Part shown: piece after piece, positions 41,460 to 54,872 of the stretch
Layout: every line of letters starts with the position of its first letter
Numbering within the stretch: the first letter of the stretch is position 1
NCBI GenBank assembly: GCA_019022495.1
Contig: JAFEKR010000022.1
Coordinates: 248,001 to 312,000, forward strand
DNA from: Epichloe hybrida
Lineage: Eukaryota; Ascomycota; Sordariomycetes; Hypocreales; Clavicipitaceae
DNA length: 64,000 nucleotides
Reading direction: 5' to 3'
The notes under the pieces: model-generated
Told to the model about the DNA's origin: nothing
Database searches by the model: none
Seen by the model: the letters and a program-made list of their open reading frames with translations, nothing else
Program-made: the position numbers and the translations under genes

Positions 41460-44199
41460 CTAGAACTTCTCTCTTTTAATATAATTATTAACATGTAATA
41501 TTAATTATAGAAATAGAAAAAGGAAAGATAGATTAAGAATATAATTAATAGGGGGTATAAGAAAAAGAACTTATAGCCTATCTAGGTATATAGTTACTAA
41601 TAAAAGGGAAATAATAACCTTACTTAGCTTATAAGTCTATATAAGGATAAGTAAGTCCTTCTAAATCCTTTCTTTTCCTTAAAATAATATATATACTACA
41701 CTATAGCGCGTATATAATATCTTCCTTCTCCTTAGTAATACCTTTATTCTCCTATACACTACTATTAATTTCTATGGTTTACTAGGAGGGCCTAGTAAGC
41801 TAGCGTAATTATAGCCGCTAGGGATATTAACTATAGGGGCGTAAATCCCCTATATATTACTATCTTATCCCTATGGCTATTCTCCTAGAGGATTACCTTT
41901 TTCTCTTACTATATATGTGTTATATATAGGTAACCTATCCCTCTATCTAGATAGTTATTTAGTTAGTTAAGATAAAGCTCTTAAGGGCCTTATTAGGTAA
42001 TACCTTTATAAAGGTATTAGCTAGGTTATTCTCTTTATTAATCTATTAGATCTCATAGAGTTCTTAGCGTTTATATAACTATTAAAGGGCTATAATATTA
42101 ATTATTAGGCGTTTCTCCTTTATTATACTAAGCTTAATAAGGCACTTATATAAGAAGTATGAATTTATATATATAATAACTAGGATCTTTAGGAGCTTTA
42201 GTTAGTTAGTAACTAAGTTTAGGGTGGTTATAATTACGTAAGCTATATTAACACTAGCTACTATACTATAGACTTCTAAGGTAAGCATACTTTACATAAC
42301 TCTCTTGCTTTTTGTTAAGCTAAAGTATATAATATTGCCTTTAATTATAAATTTACTATTAGTGTAGTTTTTATTTGCTAGGATAAGTATATATCCTAGT
42401 TATAAGAATAAGTCCTAGTTATTAGCAAAGGATTTATCTATAAAGGTAAAGAGCTTTACCTTCTTAAGGTTAATTAGGATAAATATTAGACCTCTCTCTA
42501 GGTAATCTATTTACTACTTTAGGTAGTAATTAAGGGCTTTTACATCCTCTAGGGTTAGCTCCTAGTGTTATATAGTAATAGATAAATTAAAGTAAGCCTT
42601 TAGTTAGTAAATTAAGGTAATATAAGTGCCTTAGGCCCTTTGCTTAATATACTTATGCTTTGAATTAGTTATAGGGGCTAACTTTAACTTATTACTTTAC
42701 CCTTTCTACTAGATCTTAATAGTATTATTCTCTAGCGTAATAATACTACTATTAAACATAAGGGGACTGTCCTAGGTTAGAAACTGCTTTAGCTTTATAT
42801 TAAAGCCTACTATAATAAGCTAGGTCTCTTCCTTCTTAGAGAACTTCTTATCTAAGAGGCTAATTATATTATTAGTTTATATTCTAATATAGGTAAAGTT
42901 AGGGCTTTCCTTTATAGTTATAAGTAGGTAAGGATTATATATAAAGGTTTCTATCTAGAGGTTCTCTTTATAATACTTATAATATATAACCCACTAGTAT
43001 GTTCCTACCTCTATAAGCTTATAGAGGGGTTTTATAACCCTTAAGATTGTGCTAGGCAAGTAGAGATGCTATATCTGAATTAGTAAGCGTGCTAGGATTA
43101 GCTGCTCTAGTAATATATAGGCCTATATATAAGCCTAATAGATATCTCTTAGCTAGATAAGGAATTTCCTTAATCTTACTAACAGGGCTATTATAAGGAT
43201 AAGATATTAGCTCGCGCGTTAAATCGTTAGGGCCTGTGTGAGAATGGCTTATTTCCCTTTATCCTCATACCCTTAGATTATAAGGCATGACTTTTTATAG
43301 GGTTCTATTATCTTACCTTTAATCTTATTAATAATTAAGGAATTAAAGATTTAAATCCTACTATATTCTTCCTTATTAAATATAATGAATTTAAATATAC
43401 CTTACTTAATTAGAGTATTAATCTTTACTTTTATTAATAGCTTAAATAGTTTGCCTAGGGTCTTAATAATTCCTTCCTTATATAGCTTAATTATAAGGGC
43501 TAGGTTACTATGTTCTTTTGCTAATAGGAAGGTATTAGTACCTTAAGGTATTATAGGAGAGTTCTTCTATAGCCTTCTATATCCTTACTTTAATAGTATT
43601 AATAGCACTATATTCTTATTATAGGCCTCTTACCCTTTCTCTCCTTTCTCTTTACTAGGCTTTACTATCTTTTTTATATTAGGATTATTATAGTAAGGCT
43701 TAATAGATATTAACCTAAAGGTCTTTAGGCCTCTAAGTATATTAAGTATATAGCTTTCTCTAGTAATTACTAGTAGCTTATATAGACTTGCCTATCCCTT
43801 ACCTTCTTACTAGATCTTAACCCTTAATCTAAGTAGTAAGCTAAGGGTCTTTAAGGTATCTAGGCTATTATATTTAGTAAGGGCCTTATTAACCTTCTAG
43901 ATAGTATAAAGTCTCTTAATCTCTTTAGTAGCCTTCTATACTATAATTACACGCTATATAATATTAGGTAATAGTAAGGACTTATTTATTATATATAGGT
44001 AAGCTCTAAAGATAAGGAGGGTTAGGACAAGACTATTAGGGCCTATAGTGTTATTTAGGGCCTTAATTACTATTTAAAGGGTAATAGGTTCTAGCGTTAT
44101 AGGGTATTTATGTCTAATTATATTATAGGCTTTTTAGAGCGGCCTATAATACCTTTTAACCTTCCCTATACTATAGTATACCTTAATAAGGACTTCCTT

Positions 44200-44508
44200 A
44201 ATTAAAATTAATATTAAAGCTATAAATTATCTAAATTTATTACCATAGAAGTTTGTTCTAGTGTCTATAATAATAAAGTCTAGGGGGCCTAGGTAAGTAT
44301 TAATCTAGCATATTCAGAGGGCTTCCTAGGTTATTTTTGTAGAGATTTTATTAAGGAATTTTGCTATATTAAACGCTATAGCTATATCTATAGTATAAAG
44401 TGTAGGGTGGTTACTATCTAGGTAAAAGATATTTACTATTACTTTATAATTAAAGCTATACTTATCCTTAAGGGTAAACTTAAAGTAATTAGGGCTATTT
44501 ATATACAT
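44200..44508 (-). pseudogene. Copia integrase core fragment
   Basis: The longest surviving open piece of the Copia element (60 codons) plus the collinear sequence after its stop. Its YLDSNHPTLYTIDIAIAF resembles fungal Copia integrase YLDG.PVLH.VD.AT.F around the first catalytic Asp, with TYLGP following at the expected distance. Confidence 0.65.
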
Positions 44509-46243
44509 TTAGTATTAGTAGTAAATTCTTATTAGCTCCCTAATAGCTTTAATATTAATATTATGCCCTAATTTATAAAGAACCTTATGTAAATATTAGA
44601 TTAATGGATGCCTAAAGCAGTAATATAGTTACTATAGCTTGCTTTCTATAAGGTAGCTCTAAGTAACTGCTTCTTCTTTCTATGTAAGAAGTATCTAGGC
44701 GTAGCCTTATTTATATATAATAAGGACTTTAATATTTCCTTATTATAGCGTGTTCTTAGAGATATTAAAGTTAATCTTTAGATAGTCTATATTATTAAGG
44801 GATAAGAGAAATAGAGTGTTTATAGGGATAACCTAAAAGAGAATATTTCTAAAGGGAGTAAGCATATTAGCTAATCTAAGTGTGATAATTAGGTCTCCTA
44901 TGCTAAACCTAACTAATGCCTTTTTCTCTATTAATTTATTAAGCTATAATATAGGTATCTAATATTATAAAGCAAGGAATTAAGGGTGCCCTACTATAAA
45001 GAACTTTGCGGCTCCTGTGTTAGGCATAATCCCTTAGAATGTTATATAGGAATAGCGATCTTCTAATATAAACATTACTAGGGCTTTGTTTATGAGTTCT
45101 TGCTAAAAGGGGTCTTCTTTACTTAGGCTATAATACGCTGCTTGCCTTATTAGGAATTAAACCGTTTTCTCGCTATTAATATAGGTTCTATATGTAAAGA
45201 AGCTTATAGGTACTAGCCTATCTATATTATTAGGGCTATCATTAAATCTAATACTCTTTATACACTAAGTGATTTTATTATTAATAAGGGGTTAGGACTT
45301 ATGTTCTCCCTTATACTAAGTAAGGAATAAATAATATAAGTTATTAGTCGGATCTGTAAGGTAGTGGTTCTTAAAGTGTTAAAAAGCTTTCTTATAGTTC
45401 TCTTTAGGGTGCTTAGATAACTAGTATCCTTCCTTGCTATATATATAATACTTCTTTATACAGGGAGTACCTTCTCTTTCTTATAGTTTTAAGGGGTATT
45501 AGGTCTCTTTTCCCTTCCTATTATATCTTTAGTTAGTTTAGAATTACTCTAGGATTATAGCTTTAGTTAGGAACTATTAATAGTTCTTTTTCTCTTTCTT
45601 AATAAGATAAAGGGTTATTCTAATTTATTTATAGAACTCTTGTAGTCTATCTAGCAGGTCTATAATTACTCCTCTGCACTCTAGAATACTATAATAAGCT
45701 CTAATAAGTTAATTCCGGAGTGCCCTTTTAGTTTAGCTTACTTTAGGCATTACTTATTATAAGATAGCTAGTCTTTTTATGAGTTTATTAAAGTATTTAA
45801 TTATTAACTTACTTAGGTTATTATTTATTATTTCTTATAGGGAAGTGTTATTTTACTCTAGTAAATATCTTTACTATATATTCTTGGTTTTAAATTATTC
45901 TCTTATATGCTTAATAAGCATTAGGAGATCTTATGGTTATTTAGGTTTAGAGAGGTGGTTTATATAGTATTGTAGTGCTTTGCCTTTAAGTATAACCTTA
46001 AAAGCATAACTAGCTTATTTAGGCTAGATATTAAGTAACTTACACTTCCTGTGAAATATTTAAAGCTTTAATTTAAGGATATTATAGTTATTAGCGCTAT
46101 AGAGTTATTCTTTAGGGTATACCTTAGATAGGTTAATAATTTACTTTAGTAAAGGTCTCTAGGTTTATAGGGGTTCTCTAGGTATTTCCCTTTATATTTG
46201 TAAAAAGGGTAGTAGGGTCTTTAGGAAGTAAGAGGGTAGCTTT

Positions 46244-46411
46244 TGTAAGAGACCTAGAAGGTGTGCTAGGAATCCTAATAGACCAAAAGATCTGCCAATG
46301 CTAGCCGTTGCTAACATTGCACCTTACAATTACTTAAGACCTGTACTATTGCTTGCGCACCCTTGTGGGCTGCCCTATGGCCTCGCGCCCCACAACGTAC
46401 AGCGCCTCACA
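46244..46411 (-). repeat. TRIM LTR, left
   Basis: 168 bp, TGTAAGAG to GCCTCACA. It carries T, T and A at three sites where the right copy has C, C and G. Confidence 0.88.
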
Positions 46412-46652
46412 ATTATCCTTCCCTTCCCTAGGGCTCGTCCCGAGCTAGCGCTACCGCCACCGTCTAGTCAGGGATTAGGCCCGGCTCCCGTGGCCTTCGG
46501 ATAATCAGTAATTGCGAACCCCCAAGGCCCAGTACGGGTGGGACCCGTACCTGCCCTGTGAGCCTAACGTAAGCTACCTAGCCTAAGCAATCCGCAGCAG
46601 GATTCGAACCTAGGACTAGCCCAGCCAGAAGACCCGAAACGGCTAGCATAAT

Positions 46653-46820
46653 TGTAAGAGACCTAGAAGGTGTGCTAGGAATCCCAATAGACCAAAAGAT
46701 CCGCCAATGCTAGCCGTTGCTAACATTGCACCTTACAATTACTTAAGACCTGTACTATTGCTTGCGCACCCTTGTGGGCTGCCCTGTGGCCTCGCGCCCC
46801 ACAACGTACAGCGCCTCACA
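46653..46820 (-). repeat. TRIM LTR, right
   Basis: 168 bp, same ends as the left copy; the better-preserved of the two. Confidence 0.88.
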
Positions 46821-48399
46821 GCTTTATAGGTAGCACCCTTAGGGCTTGTTATTCCCTCTAATCCTTCTCTTCCTTATATTAGGAAGGAGGAATTATAGCT
46901 CTTTAAGCTATGCTAATAGGGGTACTACTAGCCTTAGATAGTATAGGTTACCTCTATTAGTAATTCTCCTATTTAGGGGCATTATTAGTAGTGTTACTAG
47001 GGTAATACTACTTACTTGCCTCTGGTGAAGGTATAGGTAAGGGAGTTACCTATAGATGCTTACGAATAGCATCCTTAGGTAGTCTTAAATCTAGGTTAAT
47101 TAACCTTCCTAGGGGAGATTAGCTAGGCCTTCCTAGAGGGGATTAACTTAGTCTTCCTAGGGGAGTCTAGCTTGTTAATCCTTTTAATAGTGATTATACT
47201 AATAAATAGGGTAATAAGGTAGGTTACCTAGTTTTGATATTACTATTATCTAGTAGATTATAGAAGAACTCTTTGTTTTATAGGTTCTTTTAGAAGCCTA
47301 TATACTTTTTCCTAGCCTCTTTAATTTCTTTAAGAGTCTAAAATCTAAATTTTTCTTAGTTTACTACTTCTTTAAGGTTATTTACTATCTTAGTGCCTCT
47401 TCTAATAGTTATATACACTCTATTATAAAGAAGATAGTCTTAAAGTCTATTCTATGAAAAGTCTCTCCTTTCTGTGAACTTATCCCTTAACTATCTATAA
47501 AAGTTATTACTAAATTCGGAGAATAGTGTTCTTTTAAATAACCCTTACTCCTTATATTATTTAGTCTTTATAAGGATATAAAGACTAATTTTCTTAGGAG
47601 TTATTATCTCTTTATATTTAGAACTTCCTATTTATTAGAGTAGTTCTTTTATAATATATTATTAAAGCCTTATAGAGATATAGGGGTATAGGTTAGTGTA
47701 AATAGGGGTTTTTCCTTTATTAAGGTATTTATTACTATCTTCTATCTTAATGCCTTCTATAGTATTATTATAGCTATTAGTCTTACTAGGAACTCTAAAT
47801 TAACTAGAGGTCCTAGATAGTCTAGCTATATCTAATATTTTAATTAATTAAGGGAGGCAGATCTTGTGATATAAGGAGAAAAAGGGTATAACTATGATTA
47901 TGTAATGTGTTTTAGATATAAAGAATTATAAGGTAAGGCAGTTAACTTTAAATACGTAATAAAATGTATAATAAAGAAAGATAAGGGGATAGCTTAGTTA
48001 CTAGTATTAAACCTTTCTTTATTATTTTAGAGTCTATATAGATATAGATATTAATACTAAAGTAAGAAGAGAGCTATATTATACCTTTTTATTAGTATAA
48101 CTTATTATTAAACATAGCCCTCCTATTACATAAAGCAAGTCATTATTAGATAAGCTACCTCTTCTAATTAACCTTGCTAATCTACGGTGTTTAAAGACTG
48201 TGTGGTTATCTGTGAAGGTAACTACTAATTAGTATTAGATTCACAGGGTATTAAATTTAATATAATACAGTTGTAAGCCTAAAGAATAGTATTATCATTG
48301 ATTATCTATTCTTAGCTGTGTTATTTGTTATTATGATTGATTGAGTTATAGGAAAAGAGAGGTAAAAAGCTAGAAGTTACAATATATAAAGGGAAAAAA

Positions 48400-48541
48400 G
48401 GGGTTACGCGTTTATATCCCTACATTTCCTAGCCAATTAATATGCTAGGTTATGGGTTATGTGTGGGGTCCGCGCGCGGCCTGAGCTTCTGCCGGGTAAT
48501 TGCGGCTGCGACGCGCGATTGATATCACCTTTGTTCTAACA
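48400..48541 (-). repeat. Copia 5' LTR
   Basis: About 142 bp. It nearly matches 1471-1613, including the GATATCACCTTTGTTCTAACA end. Confidence 0.7.
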
Positions 48542-50119
48542 AATAATCTTATTTCTATTTACTAGTAAACTAGATAAAATTAGTAGTAAGATTCTATATC
48601 TCTTACTTTATCTAGCTAGAAATATTACCTATAAAGTTTTTATATTATAATAGTTAGTTTAAAATAACCTATAATATTATAAGCTTATTAGAGTTTAATT
48701 AGAACTTCTTTAGAGAGTATATATTCTAATAGTAATTTATCTAGTTCTAAGTAGTAAAGTTTTTATTCTAAGACTTAATATTTTAGCGCTTAATACTAAA
48801 CTAGTTTCTAATATTTAGCTAGGATTATCTAGTAACTATAAATAATTAAAGTCAAAATTTCCTTATACTATTTAGAGTTTAGCTATTCCTAAAGCTTAGT
48901 TCTTACTATCTCTAAGGTTTTATTATCTAATCTTTTACCTTCTAGTATAATTATTTTACTTCTTATTAATATTATTACTAGTTACTCTTTTATAGCTAGT
49001 ATTATATTAATACCTATTCTCCTCTCTACTTTATACAAATTAGACCTAAGTTCTTCTAGTAGTTATAGCATCCTATCTGTAATCTTTATAATCTTTATTG
49101 TATTAGGTTAGTGTATATATTCTATATTTAACTCTTAGAGAATATTTACCTATTAATTAACCTTCCTATAAACCTTAGAGAGATTTGCTATAGAATTAAT
49201 AATTCCTTTATAATCTATATATACCTTTAAAGGGTAAGGTAAACTATTTACTAGCTATTATATCTCTTTTAACCTAATAATAATAGCTAATATTTCCTTC
49301 TTAGGTATTATATATTATTTTTTAGCATCCCCTAACCTATAAGATATCTATATAATAATTTATACCTTTAAGAAATTTAATTCTATTACGCTTATGCTAG
49401 GATTAGTATCTTCTAGCTAAAATAGAACTCCTTTAGTACCTATATCTAAAGCATTTATTACTAAATAAAACTATATCCCTAGCTAGGCCCTAAAAGTAGT
49501 ATTTACCTAAATACTATAGTAGATTTATAATAAAGCATCTTAAGCTTCTTATATTTATTTAAGGTTCTCTTTTAGAACTTCTACCCTCTAGACTAATAGC
49601 TTCCCTAATTTAGTAACCTTCTAAATATCTTAGAAAAAGACCTTCTTAATTATTAGCACTAGGTTTAATCTCCCTAGAATAAACTTCTATAGGAATAGCA
49701 TTAGATATATTAAAACTAAGATTTTATTCTAAGTTTTTAAGGGTCTTTATTTAAAATATTTCTCTAGGTTAGTAAATCTTTTATAATGTTTTCTTACTAG
49801 TTTAATCTTCCTATCTTCTAATAAGTATCTAATATAGTCCACGCTAGATGTAAAAAGGGTTATCTTATATTTACTTAACCTATTCAGAGCCTATGTAACT
49901 CTTAGGAAGTATTGTTTCTATAGAAAGTTAAAATAATCTTCCTATATTTTAAAGCCTAAATAATAGTTATCTATATAGATAAAGAATAATATTTATATAT
50001 CCTCTATATATCCTAATATTAATTTGCTTTTTATTCTATCTTTAAAGAATAAGTAACTAAACATTATGTCTCCAAACCTAGCGTAACTTACTAGTAAACC
50101 TATTAAGCCCTAGGCTATG
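48542..50119 (-). mobile_element. Degenerate reverse-transcriptase element
   Basis: Minus-strand reading of about 49700-50060 gives, with interspersed stops, SYLFFKDRIKSKLILGYIED, ILFFIYIDNYYLG, RLSKYKITLFTSSVDYIRYL and KLVRKHYKRFTNLEKYF. That is the order of a retrotransposon reverse transcriptase: catalytic YxDD-like YIDN, then the K.....V.(Y/F)LG-type thumb. It belongs to neither neighbour and no LTRs are recognisable, so it is a fragment. Confidence 0.45.
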
Positions 50120-50310
50120 TGTGAGAACAGAGGGATAGCTAGGCAAGAGGTATGGGGGCGTTCGTATATTAACTAAAGCTTGCTAGGTCTAAGTGTGTTA
50201 TGCGTGTAAGTCGCTGACTTATAGCTAGTGGCTTACTAGTGTTATGTAAACCTAGCCCTATAGCGTAGTACGCTAGCAGGGTATACCTATGTTATAAGTA
50301 AGGCCTTATA
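50120..50310 (-). repeat. Gypsy 3' LTR
   Basis: 191 bp. Its left end, TGTGAGAACAGAGGGATAG, is the best-kept version of this terminus. Confidence 0.8.
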
Positions 50311-53300
50311 ATTATCCCCTTACTTATAGCTAGGCTCCTAAATAGCTTTCCCTAGCCTTAATATAGCTATTTACTAACTAGCTAATAATAAAAATAATAA
50401 TAAATAAATTAGTTAGCTTTATAATATAAATTTTATTATAATTTACTATTATATTACTCCCTTTTCCTCCTTATAACTCTAGACTATTCTAATTAATTTT
50501 AAATAAACTTTATTTACCTTAACTTATTATATACTTATTCTTACTATTTTATTATAAAAGCTAATACTATTTACTTTTATAAGTACTCTTATATATATTA
50601 CTTATACACTAGCTATACTAACTTTAAGAGATACTTACTAATTAAGGCTACTTTACTAAGGATTATATATAGTTTTTCTTATTCTTTACTTAGGAGTAAT
50701 ATTACTAAGGATAAGTAGTTAAAGTATTATCTCTAATATAATAAGCATAGTAATACCTATAAGATAGTAAGTTACTTAGTATTTTATTACTATATACTTT
50801 TAACTTACTAACTTTTCTATACTAGGCTATAGTAATAATAACTAGTAACTTTTCTAACCTAATAGTTATTTATAAGTAAGTATAAGCCCTTATAGGCACT
50901 ACTATTTCTACCTTAAATAAAGAGAGTATTAGTGTTTTTTTAGAGAAGACTTACTATAGCTTTACTAAGTATATTCTTAACTTAGTTATAGGATTTAACT
51001 ATATAAATACCTTATACTATATTACCTTTAGGTTAACTAGTGCTATAAAGGTATATTAAGTCTATTAAATCCTAACCTAATTACTTATTATTTACTAATC
51101 TTTCTATATAAGCTACCTTTATTTCTTACTAAAGCTATCTAGTTTCTAAGTAATAGTTATAAGTTACCTTAGTAGCTATAGCCTTATTTCCCTCTTTTCT
51201 AGTTTACCCTTAGCTTTTTATTATTTATTTACTAGGGCTTTACTAATATTTTAATAGGAGAACCTAGAGGATACTATAGCTATATAAGAAGTATATATAG
51301 TTCTTTAGCTTTATTTATTAAATCTAGGCTATATTACCTAGGCTATAGTAGTATACTACTTCTTCTATGCTATAGAGGAGGTAATTTAGGCTAATAAGAA
51401 TAAGGTAAAGTATAGGTTTATTAATAGTAAGGTTATCTCTTATCTAGGGGCTATAATAAAGGGTTTTCTAGTTACTTTACTTACACTTTAGGTACTATTT
51501 TCTTTATTTTTTTATAATATAATATAGGCCTCTAGGTAGAATTTTTAGGTAACTAATAATATTAAGCCTTTACTATAGTAATGTTATTCCTTAGTGCTTA
51601 TAATTCACTTATAACTTACTATGCTTTCTCCTTATTTTGCTTTAATAAAAGGCCTAAATTATATATTAAGCGCTTTCTATGCCTTTTACTACTACTTATT
51701 AATTATATTTACTTAGCTAACCCTTTTATTTTACTAGGTATTTATTACCTTTATAAGTTTTCCTATAATTCTTAACTTCTTTAACTTTAAATTTATTATC
51801 TTTATCTTTAAGGTTTAGTATTAGTATTTCTTTATTTATAGTATCTTTCTAGTAATTCTATAGCTTTAATAAACTAATATAAAATATATTATATAGTTAA
51901 CTATACTTATTAGGTAGTGCTAGTTAGTATGCTTATTTACTTATAGCATTAAGTATTTAAAATAGCCTAATAAATCTAGGGGTTAGCTTTTATTTTATAT
52001 CCTTAAGTCTAATATTCTTTGCTAATAGTAGTACTAAGTCTTCTCTTTTTAAGGTTAATAGCTAGTGTTATTAGTTATAATACTTTGCCTATGCTTTAGT
52101 AGCTCTTACCTAGTTATATACTAGTTTCTCCCTAACCTTATATAGCTTTTATACATACGCGTAAGCTTCTAGGACCTCCCCCTCCTTACTCTTACCCTTA
52201 AGAGCTAGATAAAACTTAGGTAAATAGCCTATAAGAGTATAATTAAGGGAGTAACCTATTATTCTATTAATAGTATTATTATATATAAATTAAGCTATTA
52301 GGAGTAGCTTTAGCTATAGCTATTAGTTTTCTTTAATAAAGTATTATAAGTAATATTTAAGTACTTAGTTTATTCTCTTTATTTACGTATTAGTTTAGGG
52401 GTAAAATACTATTAAAAGCCTATACTTTATATATAATAAGTAATATATATCTAACTAGAATTAGCTTATAAACACTAATTCTCTATTAGATATAATACCC
52501 TTTAGTGCCCTAAATTAAAGCTTAATCTCCTTATAAAATAACTTTACTAATTTAGCTATATTAATTATAGTCTTTATAAGGAGGAAGATAAAGTACTTAG
52601 TAAATTAGTCTATAATTACTAGGATTATATTAGTTTCTCGCTCACCTAGCTACACTAGTAGTAAACCTATAATAAAATCTATTAAGATTTTTACCTATAG
52701 TTACCTTAGTATTAGTAGCAATTTAAGGCTTCTATATAAGTAGTATTATCTAGCTACTATATACTAGTATACCCTGTAGCTAGATATATAGTCTAAAATA
52801 GCTTTACTTATTACTAGCTACTAATAGTAATATTTTAGTAGCTTAAGAGTATATTTAGTCCTAAAGTAACTTACTAGTAAATTATTATAGTGTAGCTATA
52901 GAAGCTCCTATTATAAGATAAGCTCCCGCGGAATAACTACCTAGTCTTTATATATTAGGAGACCCCTTATACTATATAACTATAGACTAGCCTTTCCCCT
53001 CCCTTTTACTTAGGAGTTAACCTTACTTTTATACTTTTATAAATCTAAATCTTAGTCCTATGCCTTCTATAGTAGCTATACTAATAGTTTATTTACTATA
53101 GATTAGTAGGGATTTAGTAATATAATAGCCCCTTAAATTACTTATATTACGCTAATATCTTAGATACACACTACTTTCTCCTTAAAATTACCCTTATTTA
53201 GCTAACCTATTACTAGATTTATAGTAGCTAACTAGCCTTTTACCTAGGCTACTCTTACCTTAGTAAGTTCTAAGACTAGTATTATACTATAACTTCTTTA

Positions 53301-54184
53301 ATATATTAGTACTTCTTCTTTTACTATATAAATATTTACTATTTTCCTTTAAAGCTCTAGTAGGAGTGCCTTATTTAATATAGGTTTACCCTTATAATTA
53401 GACTTTCTTAATAGTATATCTATAGGGTTACTCTTCCCTAGTTTATACTTAATTATAAAATAAAAAGGGTAGAGGAATATACACTATTATACCTATCTTT
53501 TATTTAGCTTCTACTACCTTATAAAGGTCTATAAGTTATAATAGTCTAATAGGATCTCTATAGGTGTTTCCATGCCTTTAATATAATATTACTAGTGTTT
53601 AAATAACTCTACTATAGTAAGTAACTCTTAATTAGCTATACTATAGTTATATTTAGTATTTATAAACTTCCTTAACTAAAAGGCTACAAGATACTAATAG
53701 CTCTTATTATCCTACTAAGATAGGATTCTTACTATTACAAAAATTAAGGTATTTATCTTAATATATACTACTTAACTTAGGTTATAGTATTAGAGTAAAG
53801 GCGCTTACTAAAAGGTATCTTTTAGCTAGTTAAATGCTAACCACTCCTTTTCTCTAAATATAAACCTCCTAGTCTAGATGCTATTTTAACTACCCTTTAT
53901 TAGTATATAAAGAGGTATTATAATCCTAGAGTATTTATAAATAAACTATTAATAGAAGTTATAGAATCTAAGGAATAACTATATATCCTTAAAACTTATA
54001 GGCTTCTTCTATTCCCTAATTATATTAACTTAGTAAGTATTTATTAATATCCTATTAATAAAGAGAATAAACCCTAGGAATTTTACCAACTCCTTATAAA
54101 AAAAGCACTTAGAAGGTTTTATATATAACTTTACTAACCTTATATACTCTAAGACTTACTTAATATATTTAGTATACTTCTTTT

Positions 54185-54872
54185 TTATCTTAGAGAAGAT
54201 TAAGATATTATCTAAATATACTATATAAATAGTGTTAACTAGCCTATAAAGCGCCTTATAAATATAGCTTTAAAAAGTAGCTAGGGTATTAGTTAACCTA
54301 AAAGGTAATATAAGGTACTTATATTGCCTATAACACATATAAAAAGCTATCTTCTACTTATTACTCTCTTTAATATAAATCCAGTAGTATATATCCTTAA
54401 TATTAATCTTTAAAAAGAAATAGGCCCCTTAGTATTAATTAAGAATCTCTAAAATTAAGGGAAGAGTGTAATAATTCTTCTATATTACCTTATTAAGTCC
54501 CTAATAGTTAATATATAGCTAGAGCATTCTATCCTTCTTTAGTATAAATAGAATAGGCATGCCTATAGGGCTCTTTAAGGGTCTTATCTAGCCTTTCTTT
54601 AGGTTATTATTAATATATTCCTAGAGCTCTCTAAGTTTACTTTAGGAGAGAGACTAGATTAGTCTATATAGGGGTGTAGCTCCTAGTATAAGATTAATTA
54701 TATAGTTAGTTAACTTCTTTAATAAAAGACTCCTTACCTTATCTAAAGTAAATATATCTTTAAACTTATATAATTCCTCTAGGATATTCTTAATAGTTCT
54801 ATATACTTTTGCCTTCTCTTTATCTTTAAGGGGTATAAACTTATCTTCTATAATGCTTATAATAGTATACAC
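54185..54872 (-). pseudogene. Gypsy reverse-transcriptase region
   Basis: It includes an open stretch, 54654-54872, whose peptide (KFIPLKDKEKAKVYRTIKNI) is nearly identical to that at 61831-62112. The YLDN motif follows at 54185-54245. Stops elsewhere. Confidence 0.7.

Larger units (their letters stand above)
46244..46820 (-). mobile_element. 577-bp miniature LTR retroelement (TRIM)
   Basis: Two 168-bp direct repeats (46244-46411, 46653-46820) begin TG and end CA and differ at three transitions only. They enclose 241 bp of non-coding sequence. The 5-bp sequence GCTTT is duplicated exactly at both edges (46239-46243 and 46821-46825). A polypurine tract, the reverse complement of CCTTCCCTTCCC (46418-46429), lies inside the left LTR, so the element reads on the minus strand. 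No canonical TGG primer site follows the 5' LTR. Composition is far richer in G+C than the Copia DNA around it, so it arrived later than, or escaped, most RIP. Confidence 0.85.
41341..48541 (-). mobile_element. Ty1/Copia retrotransposon, RIP-killed
   Basis: LTR copies sit at both ends (about 41341-41459 and 48400-48541; minus-strand start TGTTAGAAC). The order on the minus strand fits Copia: integrase at about 44270-44508, then RNase H near the 3' LTR at about 42374-42444. The integrase reads NYKVIVNIFYLDSNHPTLYT, then FNIAKFLNKIST and, with stops at former Trp/Arg codons, CWINTYLGP. The RNase H reads FIDKSFANN, stop, DL, where the family has F(V/I)DASFANNKDLSSQ. Stops replace Lys, Gln and Trp codons throughout. 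A 577-bp TRIM sits inside (46244-46820). The 3' LTR is shorter than the 5' copy, its outer part unrecognisable. Confidence 0.75.

Noticed and set aside
46298..46504. 68-codon open frame in the right flank
   Set aside because: It spans the LTR and interior of the TRIM and ends at no natural boundary; non-coding.
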